A DNA stretch of 41,641 nt from a virus. The notes beneath the pieces are model-generated. The model saw nothing but the letters and a program-made list of their open reading frames with translations. It had not been told where the DNA came from and did not search any database. The DNA is taken from positions 1 to 41,641 of IMG/VR virus record IMGVR_UViG_3300042542_001409. One strand, 5' to 3'. The translations under genes were made by a program, and so were the position numbers. Below, piece after piece: positions 18,175 to 26,523 of the stretch (position 1 is the stretch's first letter; each line of letters opens with the position of its first letter).

Positions 18175-18200
18175 AAAAAAAAGGGGGGGCCCACTCCCCC
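18175..18200 (-). terminator. Leftward G/C-tract terminator-like hairpin
   Basis: On the minus strand GGGGG (18200-18196), AGTGGG, a run of C (18189-18183) and eight T. No minus gene lies to its right, so it would insulate the island from leftward transcripts starting near the late promoter. Confidence 0.4.
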
Positions 18201-18244
18201 ATTCCCAAATTTTTTTCAAAACTTTTCTATATAACCTTTGTCCT

Positions 18245-18272
18245 TTGTACCAGCCCCGTGTAAAGGTAATAC
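18245..18272 (+). promoter_or_regulatory. Candidate late promoter
   Basis: TTGTAC (18245-18250), 16 bases, TAATAC (18267-18272), followed by AGGAGATAGG and ATG 18302. It is the only promoter-like stretch directly before the 23-kb rightward block. The match is moderate, so an activator may be needed. Confidence 0.45.
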
Positions 18273-18301
18273 AATTTGGAATAATTGCATAGGAGATAGG
18301 T

Positions 18302-18802
18302 ATGGAATGGACACTGGCGCACCCTCTACATGACATAGAGGACATCATGGAGCTGACTGCTAGGAACTACAGCGATGAGGCTGAGATCTTTGCGAAGAAG
18401 GACCACGATGTATTTAGGCACATCATTACGGTGACGCTGACTAACCAACTGTTTGACCGTACCAAAGAGTTTGTGTCGGTGTGTAGGGATAACGGCAAGC
18501 TGCTTGGGTACTGCTGGTTTGATCGGGGTGGTTACACTACCTATTCTCGTGATGAGATATCGAATGCCAAGTACCACCATGTTGATTTAGATTTATCTGC
18601 TCGCTTGCGTGTAAGGTTAATTAATGAGATGATTGACCAACATTTACTTTGGGCAGGGCGGTGTGGTATCCCTGTTGTTTGTTCTTCCTCCATAAGGGCT
18701 GACTATGAAACTTTTATGCGAATACATAAAAAACGTGGCTTTACAGTTATGGGCTCGTATGCGTGGGTTCGTACAGAAGAAGGATTGAAGTGGGTAAAGT
18801 AA
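18302..18802 (+). CDS. GNAT-like acetyltransferase fold protein
   Basis: 166 residues with AGGAGATAGG upstream. The order fits a GNAT fold: FVSVCRDNGKLLGYCWFDRG (beta 2-4), ARLRVRLINEMIDQHLLWAG (helix after the acetyl-CoA site) and IPVVCSSSIRADYETFMRIH, KKRGFTVMG (helix and last strands). The Q/R-x-x-G-x-G/A acetyl-CoA motif is not clear, so catalytic activity is unsure. Being first in the late operon, it may modify a host or virion protein. Confidence 0.65.
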   Translation: MEWTLAHPLHDIEDIMELTARNYSDEAEIFAKKDHDVFRHIITVTLTNQLFDRTKEFVSVCRDNGKLLGYCWFDRGGYTTYSRDEISNAKYHHVDLDLSARLRVRLINEMIDQHLLWAGRCGIPVVCSSSIRADYETFMRIHKKRGFTVMGSYAWVRTEEGLKWVK

Positions 18803-19128
18803 CTGAACTAAAACGTCCTGTTGGTCGACCTAAGTCTGTTGTCAACAGCGTCACCGAATATGGTGCGTTGTTCAACCGCCTCAATAATGAACGAGCTGCC
18901 GCTGGCCTACCCCATTTGAAGACTGCCATGGAAGTCCTGATTGAGGCTATGCAGTCAGATGAGCTGGACATCAAAGACAAGGCCAGGATTGCTGATAAGC
19001 TGGCTCCGTTTGAGTCGAGCCGTGCGCCCATCATTTCGATTGAACATGTACAGAACATCCAAAAGGATGAAGAAGATACTGCTGATGAGTCGCTTGCTGC
19101 TTTCATGGAAACCCTAAGAAAGGTATGA
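18790..19128 (+). CDS. Putative terminase small subunit or DNA-binding protein
   Basis: 112 residues from GTG 18790, with AAGGA upstream; overlaps the GNAT-like gene by 13 bases. The N-terminus [20 protein letters not shown] is AT-hook-like; the rest is helical and acidic ([20 protein letters not shown], ending [13 protein letters not shown]). A DNA-binding N-terminus plus acidic helices ahead of the large terminase suggests the small subunit, but I recognise no specific family. Confidence 0.55.
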   Translation: MGKVTELKRPVGRPKSVVNSVTEYGALFNRLNNERAAAGLPHLKTAMEVLIEAMQSDELDIKDKARIADKLAPFESSRAPIISIEHVQNIQKDEEDTADESLAAFMETLRKV

Positions 19129-19129
19129 T

Positions 19130-19276
19130 ATGCCACTGAAACAAGGTACTTCTAAGAAGACAATGTCTGCCAACATTAAGACTGAGATGAAGGCAGGCAA
19201 ACCACAGAAGCAAGCAGTCGCCATCGCTTACCAAGTCAAACGGGAAGCACAACGTAAACCGAAAGGGAAGAAATGA
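19130..19276 (+). CDS. 48-residue conserved basic phage protein
   Basis: Read directly from ATG 19130. [20 protein letters not shown] with [18 protein letters not shown] is a pattern recurring in small basic proteins near the packaging genes of podoviruses. Probably binds nucleic acid or is a small virion component. ATGA overlap with the next gene. Confidence 0.8.
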   Translation: MPLKQGTSKKTMSANIKTEMKAGKPQKQAVAIAYQVKREAQRKPKGKK

Positions 19277-19560
19277 GCGCTTACACCTCGGGCAACAACG
19301 CCCCCACTCAAATGGCCCAAGCACCAAACCGCAAAGGCAATGTATCCAAACATCTGCCCAGCAACAAGGGTGGCGCTACTGCTGTTACTCGCCCATCGGG
19401 TGGTACTGTGGTTGCTGGCCCCAACCAAGGCAAGCCTGCTTGCGGTGGCAACATTGCAACCCGTGGTCAAAAAGTCATGGTCACCACACACTGCGATTAC
19501 GATGGACGCATCAAGAATGATGGCTACATGAATGCAGACCGTACTAACTACTTGAAGTGA
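19273..19560 (+). CDS. Low-complexity hypothetical protein
   Basis: 95 residues rich in Gly, Asn and Thr ([20 protein letters not shown]), ending in [20 protein letters not shown]. No family recognised. Sits in the block of small proteins before the terminase. Confidence 0.7.
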   Translation: MSAYTSGNNAPTQMAQAPNRKGNVSKHLPSNKGGATAVTRPSGGTVVAGPNQGKPACGGNIATRGQKVMVTTHCDYDGRIKNDGYMNADRTNYLK

Positions 19561-19567
19561 GAACAAC

Positions 19568-19795
19568 ATGAACTCATACGGAAAAGTAATATCAGGCGGC
19601 AAGTCAATGCGTAAAGGCTTGACCAAGAACATCAACGACAAAGTTGAAGGCCACAACGGCGACTTGAAGCGCAAAGAAGTGATTGCCACTGCTGTCAACA
19701 ATGCGTACAAAGTGAACACCGTGTCTTCGCAACATACCAACAATGTGAAGAACTTTGGTAAGTTCACAAAGCCCTCAGTACCATCGAAGGTCTAA
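19568..19795 (+). CDS. Small basic hypothetical protein
   Basis: 75 residues, Lys-rich: GGKSMRKGLTKNINDKVEGH, then NGDLKRKEVIATAVNNAYKV. No family recognised. Confidence 0.7.
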   Translation: MNSYGKVISGGKSMRKGLTKNINDKVEGHNGDLKRKEVIATAVNNAYKVNTVSSQHTNNVKNFGKFTKPSVPSKV

Positions 19796-19797
19796 CA

Positions 19798-20031
19798 ATG
19801 AAAATTGCAAACTTTAAACGTGATGCAGACAATAACGTGGTTGCGATCCTTGAAGATGGCTCCGAAGTTATTCTTTCTGCTGGCTACATTGAATCCAACA
19901 AGCCACGAGTTGGTAGCGAATACGGACCTCCTTTAGTAGTTGAAGAAGTTGTTGAAGCACCAGTCGTTCAAGAAACGATTGTTGAAGAAAATCCAACTGT
20001 TGAATCAAACGAAGATGGCAACGATTCGTAA
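19798..20031 (+). CDS. Small acidic hypothetical protein
   Basis: 77 residues. A beta-rich start (KIANFKRDADNNVVAILEDG) and a Val/Glu-rich tail (EEVVEAPVVQETIVEENPTV). Overlaps the next gene by 17 bases. No family recognised. Confidence 0.7.
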   Translation: MKIANFKRDADNNVVAILEDGSEVILSAGYIESNKPRVGSEYGPPLVVEEVVEAPVVQETIVEENPTVESNEDGNDS

Positions 20032-20284
20032 AACAACCAAGGGCAAAGGGGCGAACTATCGCTCCACGGAAGCTGGGGCAGGCATGACTGCAAAAGGTCG
20101 TGCCGCTTACAACAAGGCCACAGGGTCAAACCTTAAACCCCCAGCACCAAACCCAAAGACCAAAGCCGATGCTGGTAGAAAGAAATCTTTTTGTGCAAGA
20201 ATGAGCGGTATGCCTGGCCCCATGAAAGATGAAAAGGGTAGGCCAACACGGAAAGCCGCTTCACTTAAGAATTGGAATTGCTGA
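20015..20284 (+). CDS. Basic phage protein (DUF6321-like)
   Basis: 89 residues from ATG 20015, chosen over a longer frame to 19940. GRKKSFCARMSGMPGPMKDE and GRPTRKAASLKNWNC form a strongly conserved pattern I associate with DUF6321 in podovirus genomes. Highly basic, so nucleic-acid binding is likely. Ends in TGATG overlap with the next gene. Confidence 0.78.
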   Translation: MATIRKTTKGKGANYRSTEAGAGMTAKGRAAYNKATGSNLKPPAPNPKTKADAGRKKSFCARMSGMPGPMKDEKGRPTRKAASLKNWNC

Positions 20285-20433
20285 TGAAAGCTGGACTCTA
20301 TGCGAATATTCACGCAAAGAAAGAACGGATAGAAAAAGGTTCCAACGAGAAAATGCGTAAGCCTGGAACCAAAGGCGCACCCACTGCAAAAGCTTTTAAG
20401 CAGTCTGCCAAAACGGCAAAGAAACCTAAGTAA
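20284..20433 (+). CDS. 49-residue conserved basic phage protein
   Basis: Read directly from ATG 20284. GLYANIHAKKERIEKGSNEK with MRKPGTKGAPTAKAFKQSAK is a pattern found in many podoviruses beside the previous gene type. Function unknown; very basic. Confidence 0.82.
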   Translation: MKAGLYANIHAKKERIEKGSNEKMRKPGTKGAPTAKAFKQSAKTAKKPK

Positions 20434-20448
20434 CCACTGGAGTAATGA

Positions 20449-21090
20449 ATGGCAACGTATGACATTGAGGCCCTCAGAGCCGACCTTCCCACAGCTAAAG
20501 ATCTTGCACAGTTTGTGTTTGACCGCACAGGCATTTCGCTTGATCTGATTGGCAAGTCCAAAGACGATCAGTACCAAGTAGCCAAGAACGCCCTTGAGGG
20601 CAAAAAGGTTCCTTCTGAGTTTGCTACAGACCTAAACCCCTACATCGACAAAAAGGATTTGATCCCTGTTGATGAAGTACGCAAGCTGCCTCCACGCAAC
20701 CCTGAACTGCCCGACATTGATTCCCGTGTCCATTTCTTTGGTGCGTTTAATATGCCCCACCCAAATGACCCACAGGGTGACAAGAAAGTTCAGATCAATT
20801 TTTGGAAATACGACAACGGCCTGATTACATATCAGATCATGGGGCCGCTTGAGCAAATTCCTGTTGGCGAAAAAATTAACCGTTACGGTCAGACCGTGCC
20901 TGAGAAATATTCTTGGATGGACCCCCGTACTGAAGAGTTAATCTTGCGCCGCCCTGATGGCACATACACAGAAAAAGGTCGTGGACTGTACGCTTTCTGT
21001 TCAGGTGAAAAGGGTAGCGGTTTGTGGACCATGATCGACAGAAACATCATGTCGGTTGCTGCGAAGAACATTACTGATCCTTGGGCGTAA
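20449..21090 (+). CDS. Hypothetical protein upstream of terminase
   Basis: 213 residues. An N-terminal helical part (IEALRADLPTAKDLAQFVFD) is followed by a beta-rich domain (DSRVHFFGAFNMPHPNDPQG and INFWKYDNGLITYQIMGPLE). No family recognised. Ends in TAATG overlap with the next gene. Confidence 0.75.
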   Translation: MATYDIEALRADLPTAKDLAQFVFDRTGISLDLIGKSKDDQYQVAKNALEGKKVPSEFATDLNPYIDKKDLIPVDEVRKLPPRNPELPDIDSRVHFFGAFNMPHPNDPQGDKKVQINFWKYDNGLITYQIMGPLEQIPVGEKINRYGQTVPEKYSWMDPRTEELILRRPDGTYTEKGRGLYAFCSGEKGSGLWTMIDRNIMSVAAKNITDPWA

Positions 21091-21278
21091 TGGAAGATTA
21101 TTCGGCGGTATTTAAAGATCGCCTTGCTGGTCAAGCTGAAGTATGCGCCCGTAAAACACTGGAGCTACTTCAGAAAGACTTGCAAGTCACTCACAAGTTA
21201 AACGCACAAGAAATTTATTACCTCGCCTCTGCTGCCGAAGTTCTTTTGAACATGCGAGACAAGTATGGCAAGAAGTGA
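21090..21278 (+). CDS. Small helical protein, possible small-terminase component
   Basis: 62 residues from ATG 21090 (TAATG coupling). One long helical hairpin (RLAGQAEVCARKTLELLQKD, ELNAQ-like turn, EIYYLASAAEVLLNMRDKYG). It overlaps the large terminase by 14 bases, so it could be a packaging accessory protein. Confidence 0.65.
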   Translation: MEDYSAVFKDRLAGQAEVCARKTLELLQKDLQVTHKLNAQEIYYLASAAEVLLNMRDKYGKK

Positions 21279-22857
21279 AGCAAGTTCGTATATTCAACCG
21301 ATATACAAAGACCGTGCCCTCAAGCACTTGGTCAAACTTGCTGGCGGCAAAAAAGGAATCAAAGCCTTAGACGCTGACCAACTCCGTGCCATGCAAAAGG
21401 CACAGGAAAAAATTGCCGAGGACATGCAGTTCAACAGCATTCGCTGGTTTCGTCCGTTCCCATACCAAATCAAATTCTTTGAAACTGGCACAGACTTCTC
21501 ACGCCGTGGGATGATTGCTGCCAACCGATCGGGCAAGACTGTGGCCTCTGCTTTTGAGGTGGCCTACCACTTGACAGGCATGTACCCCGACTGGTGGAAA
21601 GGCAAGCGTTGGGATAAACCCATCATTGCTATGGCTACTGGTGAATCTTGGGAACAGGTTGCGAAAACGCTACAGTCAAAAATATTGGGCTGTGACGATA
21701 TCAAGCAGGCCTACAAGCTAGGATCGGGGTCAGTTCCACGGGAGAAGATTGATGCCAAATCCATCAGAGCAGACGGACAAAACGTCCTCGCCATTGAAAT
21801 TTGGCATGTCAGCGGAGGAAAGTCAAAACTCTACTTCTCCAACTACACGCAGCAAGTCCGACACCTTCAAGGATTTGAACTTGATCTTGTCCTCTTGGAC
21901 GAACAGCCTCCCGATGAAATCTTTTCAGAACTTGTTGTCCGTACAGCAGCTAGAGAGGGACAGGTTATCTGTTCATTCACCCCCCTCAAAGGATTGTCAG
22001 GATTAGTCAGGAAGTTTTGGGACAACATTGAAGGATATTGCCATGTGCGTGTTACTTGGGATGATGTTCCTTTTGTCAATGAATGGGGTGAAGACTTCTT
22101 CTCCCAAAAAGAACGTGAGCAGTTAGAGCGGGACTTTATGCCGTGGGAACGGGACTGCCGCATGAAGGGTATTCCCTTGGTCGGCAAAGGCGTGGTCTTT
22201 CCCTTACTGGAATGGCCTCTTTACAAGGCAATGGATGAAGATCTGCGCTCCAATGAAAAAATGGAACGCCTCATCAGTTTTGACTTGGGAATTAAAAATG
22301 ACCCAACAGTTATCTCGTTCTTTTTCAGAGATCCTGTCGAAGAGATCATCTATCTTCATCGCCAAATCACGATTCCTGCGGGTGAGACACCCGATGAATA
22401 TGTCCACTACCTCTTGGATAGAGAGTCCCGTGGAATACCGATCGCACTTCCACACGATGCGACCTTGGCAGGGCGCTACACGCTTACGGAACAATCTGTT
22501 AGAGAAGTATTTGAAGATTCTTATAACCTCAACTGCATCCCAGGCGCAATCCTCAACCCGCCCAACGACCAAGGCAAAGTAACCAACCACAAAGCTTACG
22601 GCATCAATATAATGCGCCTAGGTATGGAGCGTGGGACTTTCCGAGTTAATGAGTCTTGCAAAGCATTTTTAGATGAATGTAGAAATTACGCAATTGATGA
22701 TGCGGGAAGGTTTTCAGACCCTGATGACCACATCGACTCGGCAAGAATTGGCTTGCTGGCGTTGATTCAGGGACATGGTGAAAGTCTTTTGGGCAGATCA
22801 AACGGCTTCGCTTTCCGTAGACCAATAGCGGTTGAAGGTAAGCAACAGCGAATTTAA
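21265..22857 (+). CDS. terL: Terminase large subunit (packaging ATPase and nuclease)
   Basis: 530 residues. ATPase motifs: Walker A AANRSGKT (85-92), Walker B LVLLDE (208-213) and coupling motif SFTP (237-240). The nuclease domain begins ISFDLGIKNDP with D340 and ends with DPDDHIDSARIGLLAL, supplying the last acidic residue near 503. The enzyme cuts concatemeric DNA and pumps it into the prohead through the portal. It is followed nine bases later by the portal gene. Motifs cannot by themselves tell headful from cohesive-end packaging. Confidence 0.95.
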   Translation: MARSEASSYIQPIYKDRALKHLVKLAGGKKGIKALDADQLRAMQKAQEKIAEDMQFNSIRWFRPFPYQIKFFETGTDFSRRGMIAANRSGKTVASAFEVAYHLTGMYPDWWKGKRWDKPIIAMATGESWEQVAKTLQSKILGCDDIKQAYKLGSGSVPREKIDAKSIRADGQNVLAIEIWHVSGGKSKLYFSNYTQQVRHLQGFELDLVLLDEQPPDEIFSELVVRTAAREGQVICSFTPLKGLSGLVRKFWDNIEGYCHVRVTWDDVPFVNEWGEDFFSQKEREQLERDFMPWERDCRMKGIPLVGKGVVFPLLEWPLYKAMDEDLRSNEKMERLISFDLGIKNDPTVISFFFRDPVEEIIYLHRQITIPAGETPDEYVHYLLDRESRGIPIALPHDATLAGRYTLTEQSVREVFEDSYNLNCIPGAILNPPNDQGKVTNHKAYGINIMRLGMERGTFRVNESCKAFLDECRNYAIDDAGRFSDPDDHIDSARIGLLALIQGHGESLLGRSNGFAFRRPIAVEGKQQRI

Positions 22858-22866
22858 GGATGCAAA

Positions 22867-25038
22867 ATGCTTGATAAACAAAACATAGTTGTAGACGGTA
22901 TCGAAAGCCCAACAGGCACTAGCGACATTGTCCGTAAAGTTGCTCACGAGATTTACGTCAAGATGGTGGACTATCTCCGTCTGACGCAATCCAAAAACAC
23001 ATACAACCGTTTCAGTGATTACCACTACCTAAATATTCCTGTTTCAAACTCAACAGAGCCAATCCGAGGCATTGATTACATTCACCCAATTGTTGCGCCT
23101 GGCGTTGATTACGCTACAGCTATTGCAACCAAGTGTTTGATGCCCAACGGCAAAGTAGAGTTTGAGTTTGAACGCTTTACAGAGCAAGATTCTGAGCAAG
23201 CCCGTCAAGCTACCGAGATGGTCAAGTACATGATCAACTCAAAGAACGACTCGTATCAAGTCATTCGTGATTGGTCACAAGATGCGTTTCTTCACAAGAA
23301 CGGCATCGTCATGGTGTCGCCCGTTCGTGAACCCGTTACCCAATACAAAAAGGTTGAAGGCACACGGGACCAACTGAAATCATTTGAGATCATGGCTGGC
23401 GAAAAAGGCTTGACCGCCAAGCGCCAAAACATGCGTAAGATCGATGTTGATTTGCAAGGCGCAATGCAAGAAACCATGCAGGCCGCAGAAGCAGGCATGG
23501 ATATGGAAGATCCTAATGAAGCCTTGGGCGACTCACTCAAAGCCAACACTATCTACCGTGCAGAGTACAAGCTGACAGGCTACTCCACCACCGTGCGGAT
23601 TAAACACGTTGCCCAACATTACTTTGTATGCAACCCAACCATTCCTAGAATTCAAGATCAAGACTTTTGCGGTTTCTATGACCCCATGACTATTCATGAG
23701 GCCAAAGAACAATTTCCGTATATCGACATGGAAAAGTTTGCCGACCATGCGGCTTATGGTCCTGCTGGCGCTTACCAAGCTGGCGCTTTGGAAAACGACT
23801 TGGCGCTCCACGCCCGTGACTCCACGCCAGTGCCAGGTCAAGGTGTCATTGCCTCCCAAGGCGCTGACCGATTCAGCCGTGTGGTGATGCTGACAACAGC
23901 ATGGCTCCGTAGAGATATTGACAATGACGGCGATGAAGAACTAATTGAGTGCTGTTTCTCAGGCTCTTACGTCCTGTATGTCAAAGAGGTCGACTTCATA
24001 CCTTTGGCAAACATGTGTCCAAAGCCAATCACTGGCAACTTCTTTGGCTACAGCCTTGCCGAGCGTTTGGTTCCCATGCAAGAGTACGCCACTTCTATTT
24101 GCCGTGCCGAGATGGCATTTGCAATGCAGGCATCTACTCCACGCATTGGTGTCAACCCTGAATTTGTGGATGCCGAAGAAATCCAACGTGGCGTGTCTGC
24201 TTTGTTTATCTTGGACCGCAAGTTTGATCCTGCCAAGCACGTTTATGAGTTTGGAGCCATGCAGGGTAACTTGGCCTATGTCCAGTCAGCCATGCAAAGG
24301 TTTGAGGCCGACAAGATGGCGATGATCGGCATGACCAGCCCCAACGATGTGCTGAATCCTGAAGTAATGAAGGACGGCAACAGTGGATACAAGCTGCAAT
24401 TGGCTATGGGTCCAAACCAGTTGATCCAAGACGAGATGGTCAAGAACTGCGCTATCGCTGTGCGGGACATGATCTACCTTGTATGGAAGACACTCTTACA
24501 GTATTCTGACGATTACAACATCCAACAACTGGCTGGTGTCGTGTCCCAAGGTAGACCATTCATGGATGCAGTCTCCATGGAAAACTTTGAATTCATTGAC
24601 CGCAAACTGATTAACATCGATTTGGCGTTGGGCTTCTTGTCTGAAGAAAACCGCCTGACTCGCCAGCAGTTGATTGTTCAATGCCAAACACAATTTGCCC
24701 AAGCAATGATGCAGCTTGACCCAAGCGTACCCGAGTTGTTTGCTAAAGTGCGCCGCCCCTACGAAGACACCTTGCGTGTGTTGAACGTAAAAGACGTAGA
24801 TGCTTACTTGCCTACCTTAGAAGAAGCGGCAAGAATAATGCAAGCTAAAGCACAACAAGGACCAAGCATGGACGACCAAGAAAAGATGTCCAAGATGGAA
24901 CTCAACAAAGCTACCACAGGCGAAAAAGCAGCCAACACAGCCTTGCTGGTCAAGAAAGCTGAAGACATTGACACAGATAACTATTTTGAGCAGATAGCAG
25001 CAGATCGTGGAAAGCTAACTGCCGTACAAGTTGATTAA
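22867..25038 (+). CDS. Portal protein
   Basis: 723 residues, near the 725 of the P22 portal and larger than T7-type portals. Typical stretches: PIRGIDYIHPIVAPGVDYAT near the start, VIRDWSQDAFLHKNGIVMVS (about 138-157), and a stem region with NVLNPEV-like and AMGPNQLIQDEMVKNCAIAV (about 515-535). It forms the dodecameric ring for DNA entry and exit and the tail platform. A helical C-terminus (EEAARIMQAKAQQG and beyond) may form the barrel. Confidence 0.92.
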   Translation: MLDKQNIVVDGIESPTGTSDIVRKVAHEIYVKMVDYLRLTQSKNTYNRFSDYHYLNIPVSNSTEPIRGIDYIHPIVAPGVDYATAIATKCLMPNGKVEFEFERFTEQDSEQARQATEMVKYMINSKNDSYQVIRDWSQDAFLHKNGIVMVSPVREPVTQYKKVEGTRDQLKSFEIMAGEKGLTAKRQNMRKIDVDLQGAMQETMQAAEAGMDMEDPNEALGDSLKANTIYRAEYKLTGYSTTVRIKHVAQHYFVCNPTIPRIQDQDFCGFYDPMTIHEAKEQFPYIDMEKFADHAAYGPAGAYQAGALENDLALHARDSTPVPGQGVIASQGADRFSRVVMLTTAWLRRDIDNDGDEELIECCFSGSYVLYVKEVDFIPLANMCPKPITGNFFGYSLAERLVPMQEYATSICRAEMAFAMQASTPRIGVNPEFVDAEEIQRGVSALFILDRKFDPAKHVYEFGAMQGNLAYVQSAMQRFEADKMAMIGMTSPNDVLNPEVMKDGNSGYKLQLAMGPNQLIQDEMVKNCAIAVRDMIYLVWKTLLQYSDDYNIQQLAGVVSQGRPFMDAVSMENFEFIDRKLINIDLALGFLSEENRLTRQQLIVQCQTQFAQAMMQLDPSVPELFAKVRRPYEDTLRVLNVKDVDAYLPTLEEAARIMQAKAQQGPSMDDQEKMSKMELNKATTGEKAANTALLVKKAEDIDTDNYFEQIAADRGKLTAVQVD

Positions 25039-25049
25039 AAAGGATAGAA

Positions 25050-25379
25050 ATGAAAAGCTTGGTATTGAAAATCCGTGAAGCCTTCAACCGAAGGACACGA
25101 ACCGAACATACATTTAAGGAGGCCACGCACGATCAGAGAACGCTGGTTCTACAAAATGGGGAGTGCGCCAGCCGCCTCCTTAGGAACGAGGATTTTGCAT
25201 TGATGTTCAACCTGTACAGGTTTTACATATTGGAGCGACTGGAAGACGATAAGACAGACGCTGACAGGATTAGCAACGCACATTTTGTTGCTGGGGTTCG
25301 GGATTTCGTGGCTTTTATCGAAAAGCAGGAATATCTCGGAAAGGTGGCTCTGAAAAGAGCTGAAACAAACGAGAAATAA
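25050..25379 (+). CDS. Hypothetical protein between portal and scaffold
   Basis: 109 residues, AAAGGATAG upstream. Helical and charged: FKEATHDQRTLVLQNGECAS, MFNLYRFYILERLEDDKTDA. Position is often held by a small head-assembly or protease-like factor, but no motif is seen. Confidence 0.7.
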   Translation: MKSLVLKIREAFNRRTRTEHTFKEATHDQRTLVLQNGECASRLLRNEDFALMFNLYRFYILERLEDDKTDADRISNAHFVAGVRDFVAFIEKQEYLGKVALKRAETNEK

Positions 25380-25388
25380 GGGTAAGAT

Positions 25389-26504
25389 ATGTCAGACGTA
25401 AGTGCAGTAGCACCCGCCACTGAGCAAACTGGTAGCGCACCAACCGCAGACTCCATTGCAGCGATGATTGCCGCCAATAGGCGTAACACTCCGCAGCCTG
25501 ATGGAAGTCAGCCGCCACCAGCGGGTACAACTGGAAATAGTCCAGCACCCGAGGCGGCTCCTGAAGAGGAAGCCGAACCTGAAGATAGCAATGCAACGAC
25601 TGAAGACCCGACAAACGATAGTGAAGACTCCGAATCCACCGATGGTGTAAATGAGGGTGTCAATTTCCTAGAGTTTGCGGAAGCGAACCCTGACATGGTG
25701 TTGCGAATTCCCAACAAGGACGCAGAAGGCGGCTTTGTGGAGCTAACAGCATCGAAGGCGGCAGCAATTCTTGGTCAAGGCAGTGCTATTCATGAAAATG
25801 CGAGGAAACTTAAAGCCGAGAAGGCAGAGTTCGAAGAGTTAACGGCGAGTAGGATTAATCAGCTTGATGGTTTACAGATTGGGCTGGAGTTAACGGTTGT
25901 CCCGCAACTGCAAAGTGCGGCAGATGAGCTGATAACCCTCCAACAGTACAACCAGCAATGGGAGCAGATCCGAAGTCAAGCTACGGATGAAATAGAACGT
26001 AGCAGAGCAGAGGCGGCAATCCGTCAGAACACTCAATTGATTGAAGAGAAGGCTGGCTTTATTAAATCTAATCGCCCGAAGGTAGAGCAGTTTTTTGCTA
26101 TTCGGTCACAGTATGTTCAACAACAACTTGAACAAGCTAGGCAGAATTTCAGCGACAAAGAGTTGTCCAACAAGGTTCACTTTGAAGAGCTGAGAGAAAA
26201 ATTGGCAAAGAATTGGAAAGGTGCAAATGGCTCGTATGTCCCTGGCGTGAAGAATATTGATCTTCTGTCCAGTGATGAACATATCTTGGGTTTGATTCGG
26301 GATGGCATGAAATTCCGAGAAGGCCCTAAGGTAAAGAATGCTGGTGGTTCGTTGGCTGCGTCCAACCGCCCCGTATCTAAAGCCAAAACATCTCCGATAC
26401 CTGAGACACAACAACTCCAAGAACGAGCCAACAAAGGTGATAAGAAAGCCGCACAGGATCTATTGGCAGCCATGTTGGCGGCAAACAAAACACGCCGCCG
26501 TTAA
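25389..26504 (+). CDS. Scaffolding protein
   Basis: 371 residues. An acidic, Pro/Ser-rich N-terminus (about 35-90), a long charged coiled-coil middle (about 130-290, KLKAEKAEFEELTASRINQL and similar) and a basic C-terminal tail (LAAMLAANKTRRR) that could bind capsid subunits. This composition and position directly before the capsid gene are standard for scaffolds, which guide prohead assembly and then leave. Confidence 0.85.
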   Translation: MSDVSAVAPATEQTGSAPTADSIAAMIAANRRNTPQPDGSQPPPAGTTGNSPAPEAAPEEEAEPEDSNATTEDPTNDSEDSESTDGVNEGVNFLEFAEANPDMVLRIPNKDAEGGFVELTASKAAAILGQGSAIHENARKLKAEKAEFEELTASRINQLDGLQIGLELTVVPQLQSAADELITLQQYNQQWEQIRSQATDEIERSRAEAAIRQNTQLIEEKAGFIKSNRPKVEQFFAIRSQYVQQQLEQARQNFSDKELSNKVHFEELREKLAKNWKGANGSYVPGVKNIDLLSSDEHILGLIRDGMKFREGPKVKNAGGSLAASNRPVSKAKTSPIPETQQLQERANKGDKKAAQDLLAAMLAANKTRRR

Positions 26505-26523
26505 TCTTCAAAGGAGTTTTTAA

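Larger units (their letters stand above)
17686..18301. other. Second non-coding control region between divergent operons
   Basis: 616 bases without a credible gene. Left part: the leader repeat, AT-rich stretches and the leftward promoter. Middle (17840-18130): CTG/CAG-rich sequence like the island, a palindrome TACAGCAGCTGTA (17920-17932) and the dyad at 18040-18060. Right part: C6AG6 (18147-18159), a G-rich hairpin and the late promoter. Confidence 0.6.
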
